Origin: Prauserella halophila
Lineage (GTDB): Bacteria; Actinomycetota; Actinomycetes; Mycobacteriales; Pseudonocardiaceae
Direction of reading: 5' to 3'
DNA: 64,000 nucleotides
Assembly: GCF_024171895.1 (NCBI RefSeq)
Contig: NZ_JAMTCQ010000008.1
Span: forward strand, 930,001-994,000
The translations under genes were made by a program, and so were the position numbers. Shown one piece after another: positions 50,965-59,528 of the stretch. Under the pieces are notes generated by a model, which saw only the letters and a list, made by a program, of their open reading frames with translations, ran no database searches and had not been told where the DNA came from. Every line of letters starts with the position of its first letter. The first letter of the stretch is position 1.

Positions 50965-52593
50965 TCAGGCGAAACGGTCGCGCAATTCCCGCTTGAGGAT
51001 CTTGCCGGAGGCGTTGCGCGGCAGGTCCTCGACGAAGTGCACCTGCTTGGGCACCTTGAAGGTCGCCAGCCGATCGTGGACCCACTGCGTCAGCTCGTCC
51101 TCGCCGGGCTCACCGCCGCCCTTCGGGACCACGACGGCGGTGACGGCCTCGATCCACTTCTCGTCGGGCAGGCCGACCACGGCCACCTCGCCGACGTCCG
51201 GGTGGGTGTACAGCGCGTCCTCGACCTCACGCGAGGCCACCATGACGCCACCGGTGTTGATGACGTCCTTGATGCGGTCGACGACGAAGACGTAGCCGTC
51301 CTCGTCCACCCGCACCAGGTCACCCGAGCGGAACCATCCCCCTCCGCTGAAGACCTCGGCGGTCTCCTCGGGCTTGTCCCAGTAGCCGAGGCACAGCTGC
51401 GGGGACCGGTACACGATCTCGCCCTCGCCACCCGGTCGGACGTCGTGGCCCTCGCCGTCGACGACCCGCGCCTCGACGAACAGCACGGGACGGCCCGCGG
51501 ATTCGGGGTGGGTCTCGTGGTCCTCGGGCCGCAACACGGTCGCCAATGGACCGATCTCCGACTGGCCGAAGCAGTTGTAGAACCCGAGCTGCGGCAGCTT
51601 CTCGCGGAGGCGCTGCAGGACCGGACCGGGCATGATCGACGCGCCGTAGTAGGCCTTGCGCAGCGCGGACAGGTCGCGGGTGTCGAAGTCGGCGTGGTTG
51701 GCGAGCGCCACCCACAGCGTCGGCGCGGCGAAGAACGCGCCGTGCCGGTCGTCGGCCATCCGGCGGAGGATGTCGGCGGGGTCGGGGGTTTCGACGATCG
51801 TGTTGGTGGCACCGACCGCCAGCCACGGCATGAGGAACACGTGCAGCTGCGCCGAGTGGTACAGCGGCATGACGTGCAACGGCTCGTCGTCGGCGGACAG
51901 GTCGAGATCGACGATGCACGAGAGGTACTCGTGCACGAGCGCGCGGTGCGTCATCATCGCGCCCTTCGGCTTCGACGTCGTGCCCGAGGTGTAGAGCAGC
52001 TGGGCGAGGTCGGTGTCGGCGACCGGGGTAGCAAGCTGGGCGTCGAGCGCGGCGTCGGGGTCTGCGGCGTCGAGGTCTGCGGCGTCTCCGGTGCTCGCGA
52101 CCGCCAACAGTGAGTCGTCCGGGGCGTCCCGCAGCGGCAGGATCCGCTCGACGGGCAGGTCGAGGGCGTCGAGGTTGCTGCGCAGTGCCGGGTCGGTGAG
52201 CACCATGCGGCTGCCGGACTGGGTGATCAGGTAGGCGAGCTCGTCACCGGTGAGGTTGTAGTTGACCGGCACGTGAACCAGTCCCACGCGGGCACACGCG
52301 AGGAAACCGATGAGGAACGCGTCGGAGTTCTTGCCGTAGGCGGCGACGCGGTCGCCGTGGCGCAGGCCGAGCGAGAGCAGGTGCGCGGCGGCGCGCGTGA
52401 CGGCCGCATCCAGCTCGGCGTACGTCCACGTGCGGTCGGCGAACCGGATCGCCACCCGGTGCGGTGTCCGCGAGGCGCTGCGCCGCGGGATGTCGGCGAT
52501 CGTGCTGGAACGAATGCCACTCGGTGCGGCGCTGTCCGATGCGGCGCTGTCCGATGCGGCGCTGTCCGGTGCGGCGGTCCCTGCGTTCGTCAT
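50965..52593 (-). CDS. Acyl-CoA synthetase (FadD-like, ANL superfamily)
   Basis: The 542-residue enzyme activates a carboxylic acid to acyl-AMP and acyl-CoA. Motifs are the P-loop LLYTSGTTSKPKGAMMTH (about 195-212), FGQSEIGPL, the hinge RSGDLVRVDEDGY and the C-terminal catalytic Lys in NASGKILKREL. The chain-length range cannot be read. GAAGGAG precedes ATG 52593. Residues 5-25 are a (DSAAS)3 repeat encoded by three 15-bp units at 52526-52570. A large inverted repeat element lies upstream. Confidence 0.92.
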   Translation of the reverse strand: MTNAGTAAPDSAASDSAASDSAAPSGIRSSTIADIPRRSASRTPHRVAIRFADRTWTYAELDAAVTRAAAHLLSLGLRHGDRVAAYGKNSDAFLIGFLACARVGLVHVPVNYNLTGDELAYLITQSGSRMVLTDPALRSNLDALDLPVERILPLRDAPDDSLLAVASTGDAADLDAADPDAALDAQLATPVADTDLAQLLYTSGTTSKPKGAMMTHRALVHEYLSCIVDLDLSADDEPLHVMPLYHSAQLHVFLMPWLAVGATNTIVETPDPADILRRMADDRHGAFFAAPTLWVALANHADFDTRDLSALRKAYYGASIMPGPVLQRLREKLPQLGFYNCFGQSEIGPLATVLRPEDHETHPESAGRPVLFVEARVVDGEGHDVRPGGEGEIVYRSPQLCLGYWDKPEETAEVFSGGGWFRSGDLVRVDEDGYVFVVDRIKDVINTGGVMVASREVEDALYTHPDVGEVAVVGLPDEKWIEAVTAVVVPKGGGEPGEDELTQWVHDRLATFKVPKQVHFVEDLPRNASGKILKRELRDRFA

Positions 52594-52686
52594 TCGGCTC
52601 CTTCGTGATCGCGACGTCGGGATCACGACGCACTCGACCTGCGTCGTGGCCGCGATCATCCCCCACCCGAATGAACCGTTCAACAC

Positions 52687-52981
52687 CGCATGTCCTGCAC
52701 TCAGCACCGCGTGTTCTGCATTCAGCACCGCGTGTCCTGCACTCGGGCAACGCCGACCCACTCGGCCATGGACACGGCTCCCCGTCCGGAACACGCAACA
52801 CGGCAGCCTGGATGCACAACACGGCGACGTGGAACCGCAACACAGGCCCCGGAATCCGCAACACGGCCACCGGAGACCGCAACACGGCCACCCGAGGATG
52901 CAACACGGCGACGGGCTCGGCACGAACGCAGAACACGCGTGTCCCGATGCAGAACACGCGTGTCCGAGTGCAGGACATGCG
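52687..52981. repeat. 21-bp repeat array III, enclosed by 58-bp inverted arms
   Basis: The left arm (52687-52744) has three 21-bp units with CGCGTGTTCTGC or CGCATGTCCTGC. The right arm (52924-52981) is its inverted copy, 45 of 58 positions identical and in register, with the same unit order. Between them six CGCAACACGG-type cores recur every 21 bp (52794, 52815, 52836, 52857, 52878, 52899), in the orientation of array II. The right arm ends 18 nt from the mnmA stop codon. The remaining spacer (52594-52686) shows no gene. Confidence 0.92.
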
Positions 52982-52999
52982 CGGGAGGGTCGGGAGGAG

Positions 53000-54091
53000 T
53001 TATGCCGTGGCGGCGATCTTCGCGCTGCCGAGGACGACGTCGCCCGCCTCGGAGTCGGGGCGGTAGAGGACCGCGACCTGCCCCGGGGCGACACCCGTCA
53101 ACGGTTCGCGCAGCGACATCCGCACCGCATCGCCGTCGGCCTCGGCCACGGCAGGCGCCATCCCGCCGTGCGCCCGCACCTGCACGACGCACTCGGTCGG
53201 ACCGGGCAGCGGCTGCTCCGACGGCCAGATCGCGCGGTCGGCGTCGATCGTGGACACCGACAGTTCCTGCGACGAACCGACCTCCACCGTTCCGGAGACC
53301 GGCTCCAGCGACAGCACGTACCGCGGCTTGCCGTCGGCCGCGGGCGCGTCGATGCCGAGGCCCTTGCGCTGGCCGACCGTGAAGCCGTGGACCCCGCTGT
53401 GCTGGCCCAGCACGGCACCGGTCTCGGCGTCGACGAGGTCGCCGGGCCGCTCCCCCAACCGGTCGTCCAGGAACTTCTTCGTGTCGCCGTCGGGAATGAA
53501 GCAGATGTCGTGGCTGTCGGGCTTCTCGGCCACGGCCAGTCCCCGCTCGGCGGCCTCGTCGCGCACGTCCGGCTTGCGCGAGGCGCCGAGCGGGAACATC
53601 GCGTGCCGCAACTGCTGCGGCGTCAGCGAGGCCAGCACGTACGACTGGTCCTTGTGGTCGTCGGCGCTGCGGCGCAACTCCGGCACCCCGCCGGAGACGG
53701 ACAGGCGGGCGTAGTGCCCGGTGCACACCGCGTCGAAGCCGAGCGCGATCGCCTTCTCCAGCAGCGCCTCGAACTTGATCTTCTCGTTGCAGGTGACACA
53801 CGGGTTGGGTGTGCGTCCCGCCGCGTACTCGCCGACGAAGGTCTCCACGACCTCCTCGGTGAACCGCTCGGCGAAATCCCACACGTAGAACGGGATGCCG
53901 AGGATGTCGGCGGCCCTGCGGGCGTCGCGGGAGTCCTCGACGGTGCAGCACCCGCGGGCCCCGGTACGGAGCGTGCCGGGCTTCGCCGACAACGCCAGGT
54001 GTACGCCCGTCACGTCGTGTCCGGCCTCGACGGCACGCGCCGCCGCCACCGCCGAGTCCACGCCCCCGCTCATCGCGGCCAGTACGCGCAT
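53000..54091 (-). CDS. mnmA: tRNA-specific 2-thiouridylase
   Basis: MnmA thiolates U34 of Glu, Gln and Lys tRNAs, receiving sulfur from a cysteine desulfurase. The 363-residue protein has the PP-loop [13 protein letters not shown] (residues 5-17), the first catalytic Cys in [12 protein letters not shown] (about 100) and the second in [10 protein letters not shown] (about 196). A further cysteine pair [15 protein letters not shown] is typical of the family. ATG 54091 lies 4 nt after the desulfurase stop. The two form one unit, an obvious sulfur-transfer pair. Confidence 0.96.
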   Translation of the reverse strand: MRVLAAMSGGVDSAVAAARAVEAGHDVTGVHLALSAKPGTLRTGARGCCTVEDSRDARRAADILGIPFYVWDFAERFTEEVVETFVGEYAAGRTPNPCVTCNEKIKFEALLEKAIALGFDAVCTGHYARLSVSGGVPELRRSADDHKDQSYVLASLTPQQLRHAMFPLGASRKPDVRDEAAERGLAVAEKPDSHDICFIPDGDTKKFLDDRLGERPGDLVDAETGAVLGQHSGVHGFTVGQRKGLGIDAPAADGKPRYVLSLEPVSGTVEVGSSQELSVSTIDADRAIWPSEQPLPGPTECVVQVRAHGGMAPAVAEADGDAVRMSLREPLTGVAPGQVAVLYRPDSEAGDVVLGSAKIAATA

Positions 54092-54095
54092 CGGC

Positions 54096-55295
54096 TCATG
54101 CCTCCTGCTTCTGCTTACGCATGCCGGCGAGGCCCGCCTGGCGTGCCCTGTCGACGGCACCGCGCAGTTCCCGCGCGAGCGCGTCGACGTCGTCCTGGGT
54201 GGATGTGTGGCCCAGCGAGAACCGCAGCGAACCGCGGGCCGCCGTGGCATCGGCGCCCATCGCGGTCAGCACGTGGCTCGGTTCGGCCACGCCCGCGGTG
54301 CACGCCGAGCCGGTGGAGCACTCGACGCCTTTCGCGTCGAGCAGCATCAGCAGGCTGTCGCCTGCGCACCCCGGGAACGTGACGTGCACGATCCCGGGCA
54401 GCCGGTCCGGCGACCCGGCGGGCAGGCCGTTCAGCACGGCGTCCGGTACCTCGGACTGCACCGCGGTGATCAGCTCGTCGCGCAGCTTGGCCACGCGGTC
54501 GGCGACCTCCCTGCGATGCTCGACGGAGGCCCGCACGGCCGTGGCGAACGCGTGGATGCCCGGCACGTCCAGCGTCCCGGACCGCACCTCACGCTCCTGT
54601 CCGCCGCCGTGGATCAGCGGAACGGCCGGGGTCGCCCGGTCCAGCAGCAAGGCACCGACGCCGTACGGCCCGCCGATCTTGTGCCCCGTGAGCGTCAGCG
54701 CCTGCGCGCCCGAGGCGGCGAATCCGACCTCGACGCCCCCGACGGCCTGCACCGCATCGGTGTGCAGCGGGACGTCGTACTCGGCGCAGACGGCCGCGAG
54801 CTCGGCGACCGGGTTGACGGTGCCCACCTCGTTGTTCGCCCACATGACGGTCGCGAGCGCGATGTCGGAATGGCCCTGTTCGAAGGCGGCGCGCAACGTC
54901 TCGGGCCGCACCCGGCCGTGGTCGTCGACCTCCAGCCAGGTCAGCTCGGCGCCCTCGTGGTCGGCCAGCCAGTGGACGGCGTCGAGCACGGCGTGGTGCT
55001 CGACGGCACTGAGCAGGATCCGGCGGCGCGCCGGGTCGGCGTCCCTGCGCGCCCAGAAGGTGCCCTTGACGGCGAGGTTGTCGCTCTCCGTCCCGCCGCC
55101 GGTGAAGACGACCTCGGACGGCCGTGCGTCCAGCGCCTCGGCCACGACCTCCCTGGCCTCCTCGACGACGCGCCGTGCCCGGCGCCCCGAGGAATGCAGC
55201 GATGACGCGTTGCCCACGGTGGACATCGCGTCGCTCATCGCCGCAATGGCGTCCGGCAACATGGGGGTGGTCGCCGCATGGTCGAGGTAGGTCAT
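54096..55295 (-). CDS. iscS: Cysteine desulfurase (IscS/NifS family)
   Basis: The 399-residue PLP enzyme removes sulfur from cysteine. It starts [16 protein letters not shown] and has the PLP Lys in [15 protein letters not shown] (about residue 204) and the persulfide Cys in [12 protein letters not shown] (about 325). Lack of neighbouring isc genes and immediate coupling to mnmA suggest tRNA thiolation as its main service here. A general Fe-S role is possible. Confidence 0.94.
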   Translation of the reverse strand: MTYLDHAATTPMLPDAIAAMSDAMSTVGNASSLHSSGRRARRVVEEAREVVAEALDARPSEVVFTGGGTESDNLAVKGTFWARRDADPARRRILLSAVEHHAVLDAVHWLADHEGAELTWLEVDDHGRVRPETLRAAFEQGHSDIALATVMWANNEVGTVNPVAELAAVCAEYDVPLHTDAVQAVGGVEVGFAASGAQALTLTGHKIGGPYGVGALLLDRATPAVPLIHGGGQEREVRSGTLDVPGIHAFATAVRASVEHRREVADRVAKLRDELITAVQSEVPDAVLNGLPAGSPDRLPGIVHVTFPGCAGDSLLMLLDAKGVECSTGSACTAGVAEPSHVLTAMGADATAARGSLRFSLGHTSTQDDVDALARELRGAVDRARQAGLAGMRKQKQEA

Positions 55296-55354
55296 CGCCT
55301 CACCAGGGTAGTCGGGCCCTCACGGCGAACGCTGCGGCGTCGCTCACGGACCGC

Positions 55355-56782
55355 TCACAGGTCCGCTTCCAGGTCCGTTCCCAGGTCCGTTCCCAGGTCA
55401 TTGCCCTGCCGTCGCGCACCGGCCGACGTGCCGCCCACCACGGCCAGTGCCGTCAGCGACGCGGCGAGCACCACGATCGGTGTACCGGGCGCCGCTGCCG
55501 ACCCGAGCACGCCGAGCAGCACCCCGCCGAAGCCGATGACCAGCGCCGATGTCACCCAGTCGCCGAGCTGCATGGCCGAGCTGGCGAACCCGCGTTCCGA
55601 TTCGTCGGCCCGCCGCAGCATCAGAACCTGCACCGACGGGAAGGCCATGCCCATCCCCGCACCGCCGACGACCGCCGCCACGAACGCCACCCATCCGGGG
55701 CATCCCGGCAACGCGACGCAGCCGAACAGCGCCACCCCCGTTCCGACCAGCGCGAACCCGGTCCGCACCAGCCGGTCGCGGTCCCAGCCCGGGAACCGAC
55801 CCTGCAGCGCCGATCCCACCGACCAGCTCAGTGCCGTGACGGTCAGCGGCAGTCCCGCCAGGGCGGGGCTGTAGCCGTGTACGGCGGTCATCGTCAGGGG
55901 CAGGAACGCCTCCATGCCGGCGAACGTGCCCGCCAGCAACGCCCGCGAGCGCACCAGTCCGCCCAGTCCGCCGCGGTCGGTCAGCGTCCCGGCAGGCAGC
56001 AGCCTGCGCAGTGCGAACCCGACCGCGACCAGGCCCGCTGCGCCGTAGCCGAGCGCGAGCGGCGACGGATGCTGGGCGGCCCACGTCAGCGCGGCCACCC
56101 CCACCGCGACCGTGACGGCGGCGGGCACGCTCGCCGCGCGCCGGGTCGGCGGCGGACGATACGCCGCGATGCGGCGCACCACCGGCACCAGCAGGGCCAG
56201 CCCCACGACGACGAGCGGCACCAGCCCGTAGAACACCCACCGCCAGCCGACGGTGTCGGTGACCAGCCCCGCGATCGACGGCCCGATCACCGCGGGCAGC
56301 ACCCACGCCGCCGCGTTGGCGGCGTAGATCACCGGCCGTTCCTCGTCGGTGAACACGAGCGCGATCAACAGCGACGTGGCGACCAGCACGGTGCCGGTAC
56401 CGAGCCCCTGCAGGAACCGCCCCGTCAGCAGCACGGCCATGTTCGGCGCGAACCCGGCCGCCAGCAGGCCCACCAGGAACACCACCGGGCCGCCGAGCAG
56501 CGACGGCACCGGACCCCGGCGGTCGCACACACGACCGGACAGCACCGTCGCCACCACGCTGGCGACCAGGAACGAGGTGAACGGCCACGAGTACAGCGCC
56601 CCGCCGTCGAGGTCGGCGACCATCGTCGGCATCGCGGTCGCGACCCCGAGGTTCTCGAAGGCCATCAGCGTGACCAGCAGCAGCACGCCCGCCGTGGTCG
56701 TCCGGTGTTCGGGGCTCCACAGCACGCTCCGGCGCCGGGGCGAGGACTCCACGTGCTGCCGGCCTGGGTCGGTCGTCGTCAT
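55355..56782 (-). CDS. Major facilitator superfamily exporter (DHA2-like)
   Basis: The 475-residue membrane protein has about 13-14 helices, with GRVCDRRGPVPSLL as the MFS motif A loop and GRFLQGLGTGTVLVATSLLIAL (split as GRFLQGLGTG and TVLVATSLLIAL) as the antiporter helix 5 region. It resembles multidrug exporters of the EmrB/QacA group. The last residues are (DLGT)2-DLEADL, encoded by 12-bp tandem units at 55360-55395. The substrate is unknown. ATG 56782 is used. Confidence 0.88.
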   Translation of the reverse strand: MTTTDPGRQHVESSPRRRSVLWSPEHRTTTAGVLLLVTLMAFENLGVATAMPTMVADLDGGALYSWPFTSFLVASVVATVLSGRVCDRRGPVPSLLGGPVVFLVGLLAAGFAPNMAVLLTGRFLQGLGTGTVLVATSLLIALVFTDEERPVIYAANAAAWVLPAVIGPSIAGLVTDTVGWRWVFYGLVPLVVVGLALLVPVVRRIAAYRPPPTRRAASVPAAVTVAVGVAALTWAAQHPSPLALGYGAAGLVAVGFALRRLLPAGTLTDRGGLGGLVRSRALLAGTFAGMEAFLPLTMTAVHGYSPALAGLPLTVTALSWSVGSALQGRFPGWDRDRLVRTGFALVGTGVALFGCVALPGCPGWVAFVAAVVGGAGMGMAFPSVQVLMLRRADESERGFASSAMQLGDWVTSALVIGFGGVLLGVLGSAAAPGTPIVVLAASLTALAVVGGTSAGARRQGNDLGTDLGTDLEADL

Positions 56783-56964
56783 GACAGCAACGATGCAACC
56801 TCAAGCATACTAGAGGTCCAGTCCCGGACGTCGACCGTTCCGTCGCCGACACCCGGCCGCGCCGGCACCGCTCCGCCGGCACCGGGACGTCCTCGGCGCC
56901 GGAACGCGGGCCGAAATCACCGAAACCGCTCGTACGGCGGGGTGTGCCGTCGTAGCCTGCTCCG

Positions 56965-57846
56965 GTGGACACCTTCCCCGTCGCGGCGGCGTGCGCCCGC
57001 GAAGGCATCGCCGGCCTTCCGGTGCAGCCGATGCCCACCGGTTCACTGCCGGTCTTCGCGGTCGGAGACGACCTCGTCCTGAAGGCCTACCCGGCCGATG
57101 ACGTCGACGAGGCGCTCACCGAGCTGGCGGCCCTCAGGGCGGTCGACGGCAAGCTCGACGTCGCGACTCCCCGGGTCGAGAGCGAGGGGGAGATCGACGA
57201 CTGGCGGTACGTCGTGATGCGGCGTCTTCCGGGCGTGGACCTCGCGACGGCCTGGCCTTCGATGTCCACATCGGACCGCGTGCTCCTGATGCGCCGCATC
57301 GGCCGACTGCTGGCACAACTCCATACCGTCCCACCACCGGAGCTGTGGCCCGCCGACTGGGCCCGGTTCCTCACGGATCGCCGCAGCGAGGTGATGGCCC
57401 ACCAGGGCGGTCTCGGTCTGGACCGGCACTGGCGCGAGCAGATTCCCGGCTTCCTGGACGCGGTGGACCTCGACGCGGTGGACCTGGGCGCGGCGACACC
57501 GGTGCTGCTGCACACCGAGGTCATGCCGGAACACGTGTTCGTCGACCCCGACACGTGCGCCCCCACGGGGCTGCTCGACTTCGAACCCGCCATGCGGGGC
57601 GCACCGGAGTACGAGTTCTCGGCGGTCGGCGTGTTCCTCGCGGCAGGCGACACGGCGCTGCTGCGGGAGCTGCTGCTCGGGTACGGCTACGCCGCGAGCG
57701 AACTCGACGACGCTCTCGCCCACCGGCTGCTGGCCTACACACTGCTGCACCGGTATTCGAACCTGTCGACGTACCTGCGGCTCCTGCCCGCCCCCGACGA
57801 CCCGACGCTGTCGTCGCTGGCCCGCCGCTGGTTCCTGCCTGCCTGA
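56965..57846 (+). CDS. Aminoglycoside phosphotransferase-like kinase
   Basis: The 293-residue protein has the APH kinase-like fold: LVLKAYPADD with the ATP-binding Lys (about residue 37), the linker YVVMRRLPGVDLA, the catalytic loop LLHTEVMPEHVFVDP (about 190) and the metal-binding GLLDFEPAMRGAPEYE. In typical APH enzymes the loop is HGDLXXXN; here Asp is Glu and Asn is His, a variant also seen in hygromycin-kinase-like sequences as I recall. The substrate may be an aminoglycoside or a metabolite. TAGCCT stands 6 nt before GTG 56965. Confidence 0.8.
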   Translation: MDTFPVAAACAREGIAGLPVQPMPTGSLPVFAVGDDLVLKAYPADDVDEALTELAALRAVDGKLDVATPRVESEGEIDDWRYVVMRRLPGVDLATAWPSMSTSDRVLLMRRIGRLLAQLHTVPPPELWPADWARFLTDRRSEVMAHQGGLGLDRHWREQIPGFLDAVDLDAVDLGAATPVLLHTEVMPEHVFVDPDTCAPTGLLDFEPAMRGAPEYEFSAVGVFLAAGDTALLRELLLGYGYAASELDDALAHRLLAYTLLHRYSNLSTYLRLLPAPDDPTLSSLARRWFLPA

Positions 57847-57932
57847 ACTGACCCGGCATGGCCCGGCATGGCCCGACACGGCCAATCCCGAGCGCCACCT
57901 CCGGGTCGAGATCCCCGACTACGAGCACCGCC

Positions 57933-58127
57933 ATGGCCTTTTCGGTCGAAAGGGTCGAGCACTCGAGCACCGAGATCGTCAGCGCATTCCGTCGCCTCCT
58001 CCCTCAGCTCTCCGCCAGGACATCGGACACCGGCTCAGTGGTTGATCAACGAGCGCGGGGATGCAAGGCTCGAATCCGTCCGCAACGGAGCGCGACGCGG
58101 CCGCGGTTGCCGGCTGCCGCGCGATGA
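57933..58127 (+). pseudogene. Possible fragment of a GNAT acetyltransferase gene
   Basis: In the 376-nt spacer before the alcohol dehydrogenase, the frame from ATG 57933 reads AFSVERVEHSSTEIVSAF then RRLLPQLSA, which resembles the first helix of some GNAT proteins, and loses all character after about 30 residues. No acetyl-CoA motif follows. I regard it as a remnant at best. The rest of 57847-58222 holds nothing recognisable. Confidence 0.3.
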
Positions 58128-58222
58128 ACCTGGAGCTCGCCGATGACCGAGTGCCCGCCCGTGGCCTCACCCACTGCGCCCCTGCCCGGTGCCGTGACCC
58201 CGCCCAGGAGGAGGTGGGCAGC

Positions 58223-59503
58223 ATGACCGAGTACCTGAACGAGACCGTGTTCACCTGGGGTGCGACACCGCTGAAGTTCGGCGCGGGCGCCGTGGACGAG
58301 ATCGGCTGGGACCTCGCGCAACTGGGCGCCCGGCGGGTACTGATCATCACCGACCCGGACGTCGCCGCCACCGGGGTGCCGCAGCGCGTGGCCGATGCCG
58401 CCAAGGCGGGCGGGCTCACCGTCGAGATCTACGACCGGGTGCACGTCGAGCCGACCGACCGGAGCGTCCGCGACGCGGTCGAGGCCGCGAGCGAGTCCAC
58501 GTGGGACGGTTTCATCGGCGTCGGCGGCGGTTCGGCCATCGACACGGCCAAAGCGGTCAACCTCCTCACGACCTACCCGGCCGACCTCGACGACTACGTC
58601 AACAAGCCGATCGGCAGGGGCAAGGCACCCGACGGTCCGCTGAAACCGCTCGTCGCGGTCCCGACCACGGCGGGAACCGGCTCCGAGACGACTCCCGTGT
58701 GCGTCATGGACTTCCTCGACCTGCAGGTCAAATCCGGGATCAGCCACTCCCACCTGCGGCCGAACCTCGCCGTGATCGACCCGCTGCTGACGCTGTCCAT
58801 GCCGCCGGAGGTCACCGCGGCCAGCGGGATGGACGTGCTGTGCCACGCCCTCGAGTCCTACACCGCACGCCCGTTCCACTCGTTCCCCCGACACACTCCG
58901 GAGACGCGGGTGGCCTACAACGGCTCGAACCCCATCTCCGACGCCTGGACCGAACAGGCGCTGCACCTGTTGGCGCGCTCGTTCCGCAAGGCCGTCCTCA
59001 ACGGCGGCGACCTCGAGGCCCGCACCGACATGATGCTCGCGGCGACGTTCGCGGGGATGGGCTTCGGCAATGCGGGCGTGCACGTGCCGCACGCGTGCGC
59101 GTATCCGATCGCGGGCAGGGTGCGCGAGTACCGGCCTGCGAACTATCCGCAGGAGGTCGCGCTCGTGCCGCACGGCGAATCCGTCTCGCTGACGGCACCG
59201 GCGGCGTTCCGCTTCACCTTCCCCACCGACCCGGGCAAACACCTGCGCGCGGCCGACATCCTCGATCCGCGTGCGCAGCAGGCCACCGCCGACGAGCGCG
59301 AACGGCTGCCCGCGGCGCTGACGTCGCTGATGCGCGACATCGGTGTCCCCAACGGCCTGTCCGGCGTCGGCTACGGTCGTTCCGACATCGGCGCGCTCGT
59401 CGAGGGAACGATGCAGCAGCAGCGGTTGCTGGCCGTCGCACCCCGAACGGTGCACGACGAGGACGTCGAAGCGGTTCTCACCGAGTCGCTCGAGAATTGG
59501 TAG
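58223..59503 (+). CDS. Hydroxyacid-oxoacid transhydrogenase (iron-containing alcohol dehydrogenase, ADHFE1 type)
   Basis: The 426-residue protein is a group III alcohol dehydrogenase: nucleotide loop GVGGGSAIDTAKAVNLL (about residue 98), and Fe ligands in GMDVLCHALESYT (about 203-210) and NAGVHVPHACAYP (about 285). The segments NETVFTWGATPLKFG, DDYVNKPIGRGK, LKPLVAVPTTAGTGSETT and GSNPISDAW are those of ADHFE1, which transfers hydride from 4-hydroxybutyrate to 2-oxoglutarate, giving succinic semialdehyde and D-2-hydroxyglutarate. AGGAGGAGG precedes ATG 58223. The FAD/Fe-S gene 25 nt downstream could oxidise the product. Confidence 0.85.
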   Translation: MTEYLNETVFTWGATPLKFGAGAVDEIGWDLAQLGARRVLIITDPDVAATGVPQRVADAAKAGGLTVEIYDRVHVEPTDRSVRDAVEAASESTWDGFIGVGGGSAIDTAKAVNLLTTYPADLDDYVNKPIGRGKAPDGPLKPLVAVPTTAGTGSETTPVCVMDFLDLQVKSGISHSHLRPNLAVIDPLLTLSMPPEVTAASGMDVLCHALESYTARPFHSFPRHTPETRVAYNGSNPISDAWTEQALHLLARSFRKAVLNGGDLEARTDMMLAATFAGMGFGNAGVHVPHACAYPIAGRVREYRPANYPQEVALVPHGESVSLTAPAAFRFTFPTDPGKHLRAADILDPRAQQATADERERLPAALTSLMRDIGVPNGLSGVGYGRSDIGALVEGTMQQQRLLAVAPRTVHDEDVEAVLTESLENW

Positions 59504-59528
59504 GCCACAGGCGCCTACGGTGGGCGCC

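Noticed and set aside
57933..58127. GNAT fragment as an intact small gene
   Set aside because: No acetyl-CoA-binding motif and no continuation of similarity; listed only as a low-confidence remnant.
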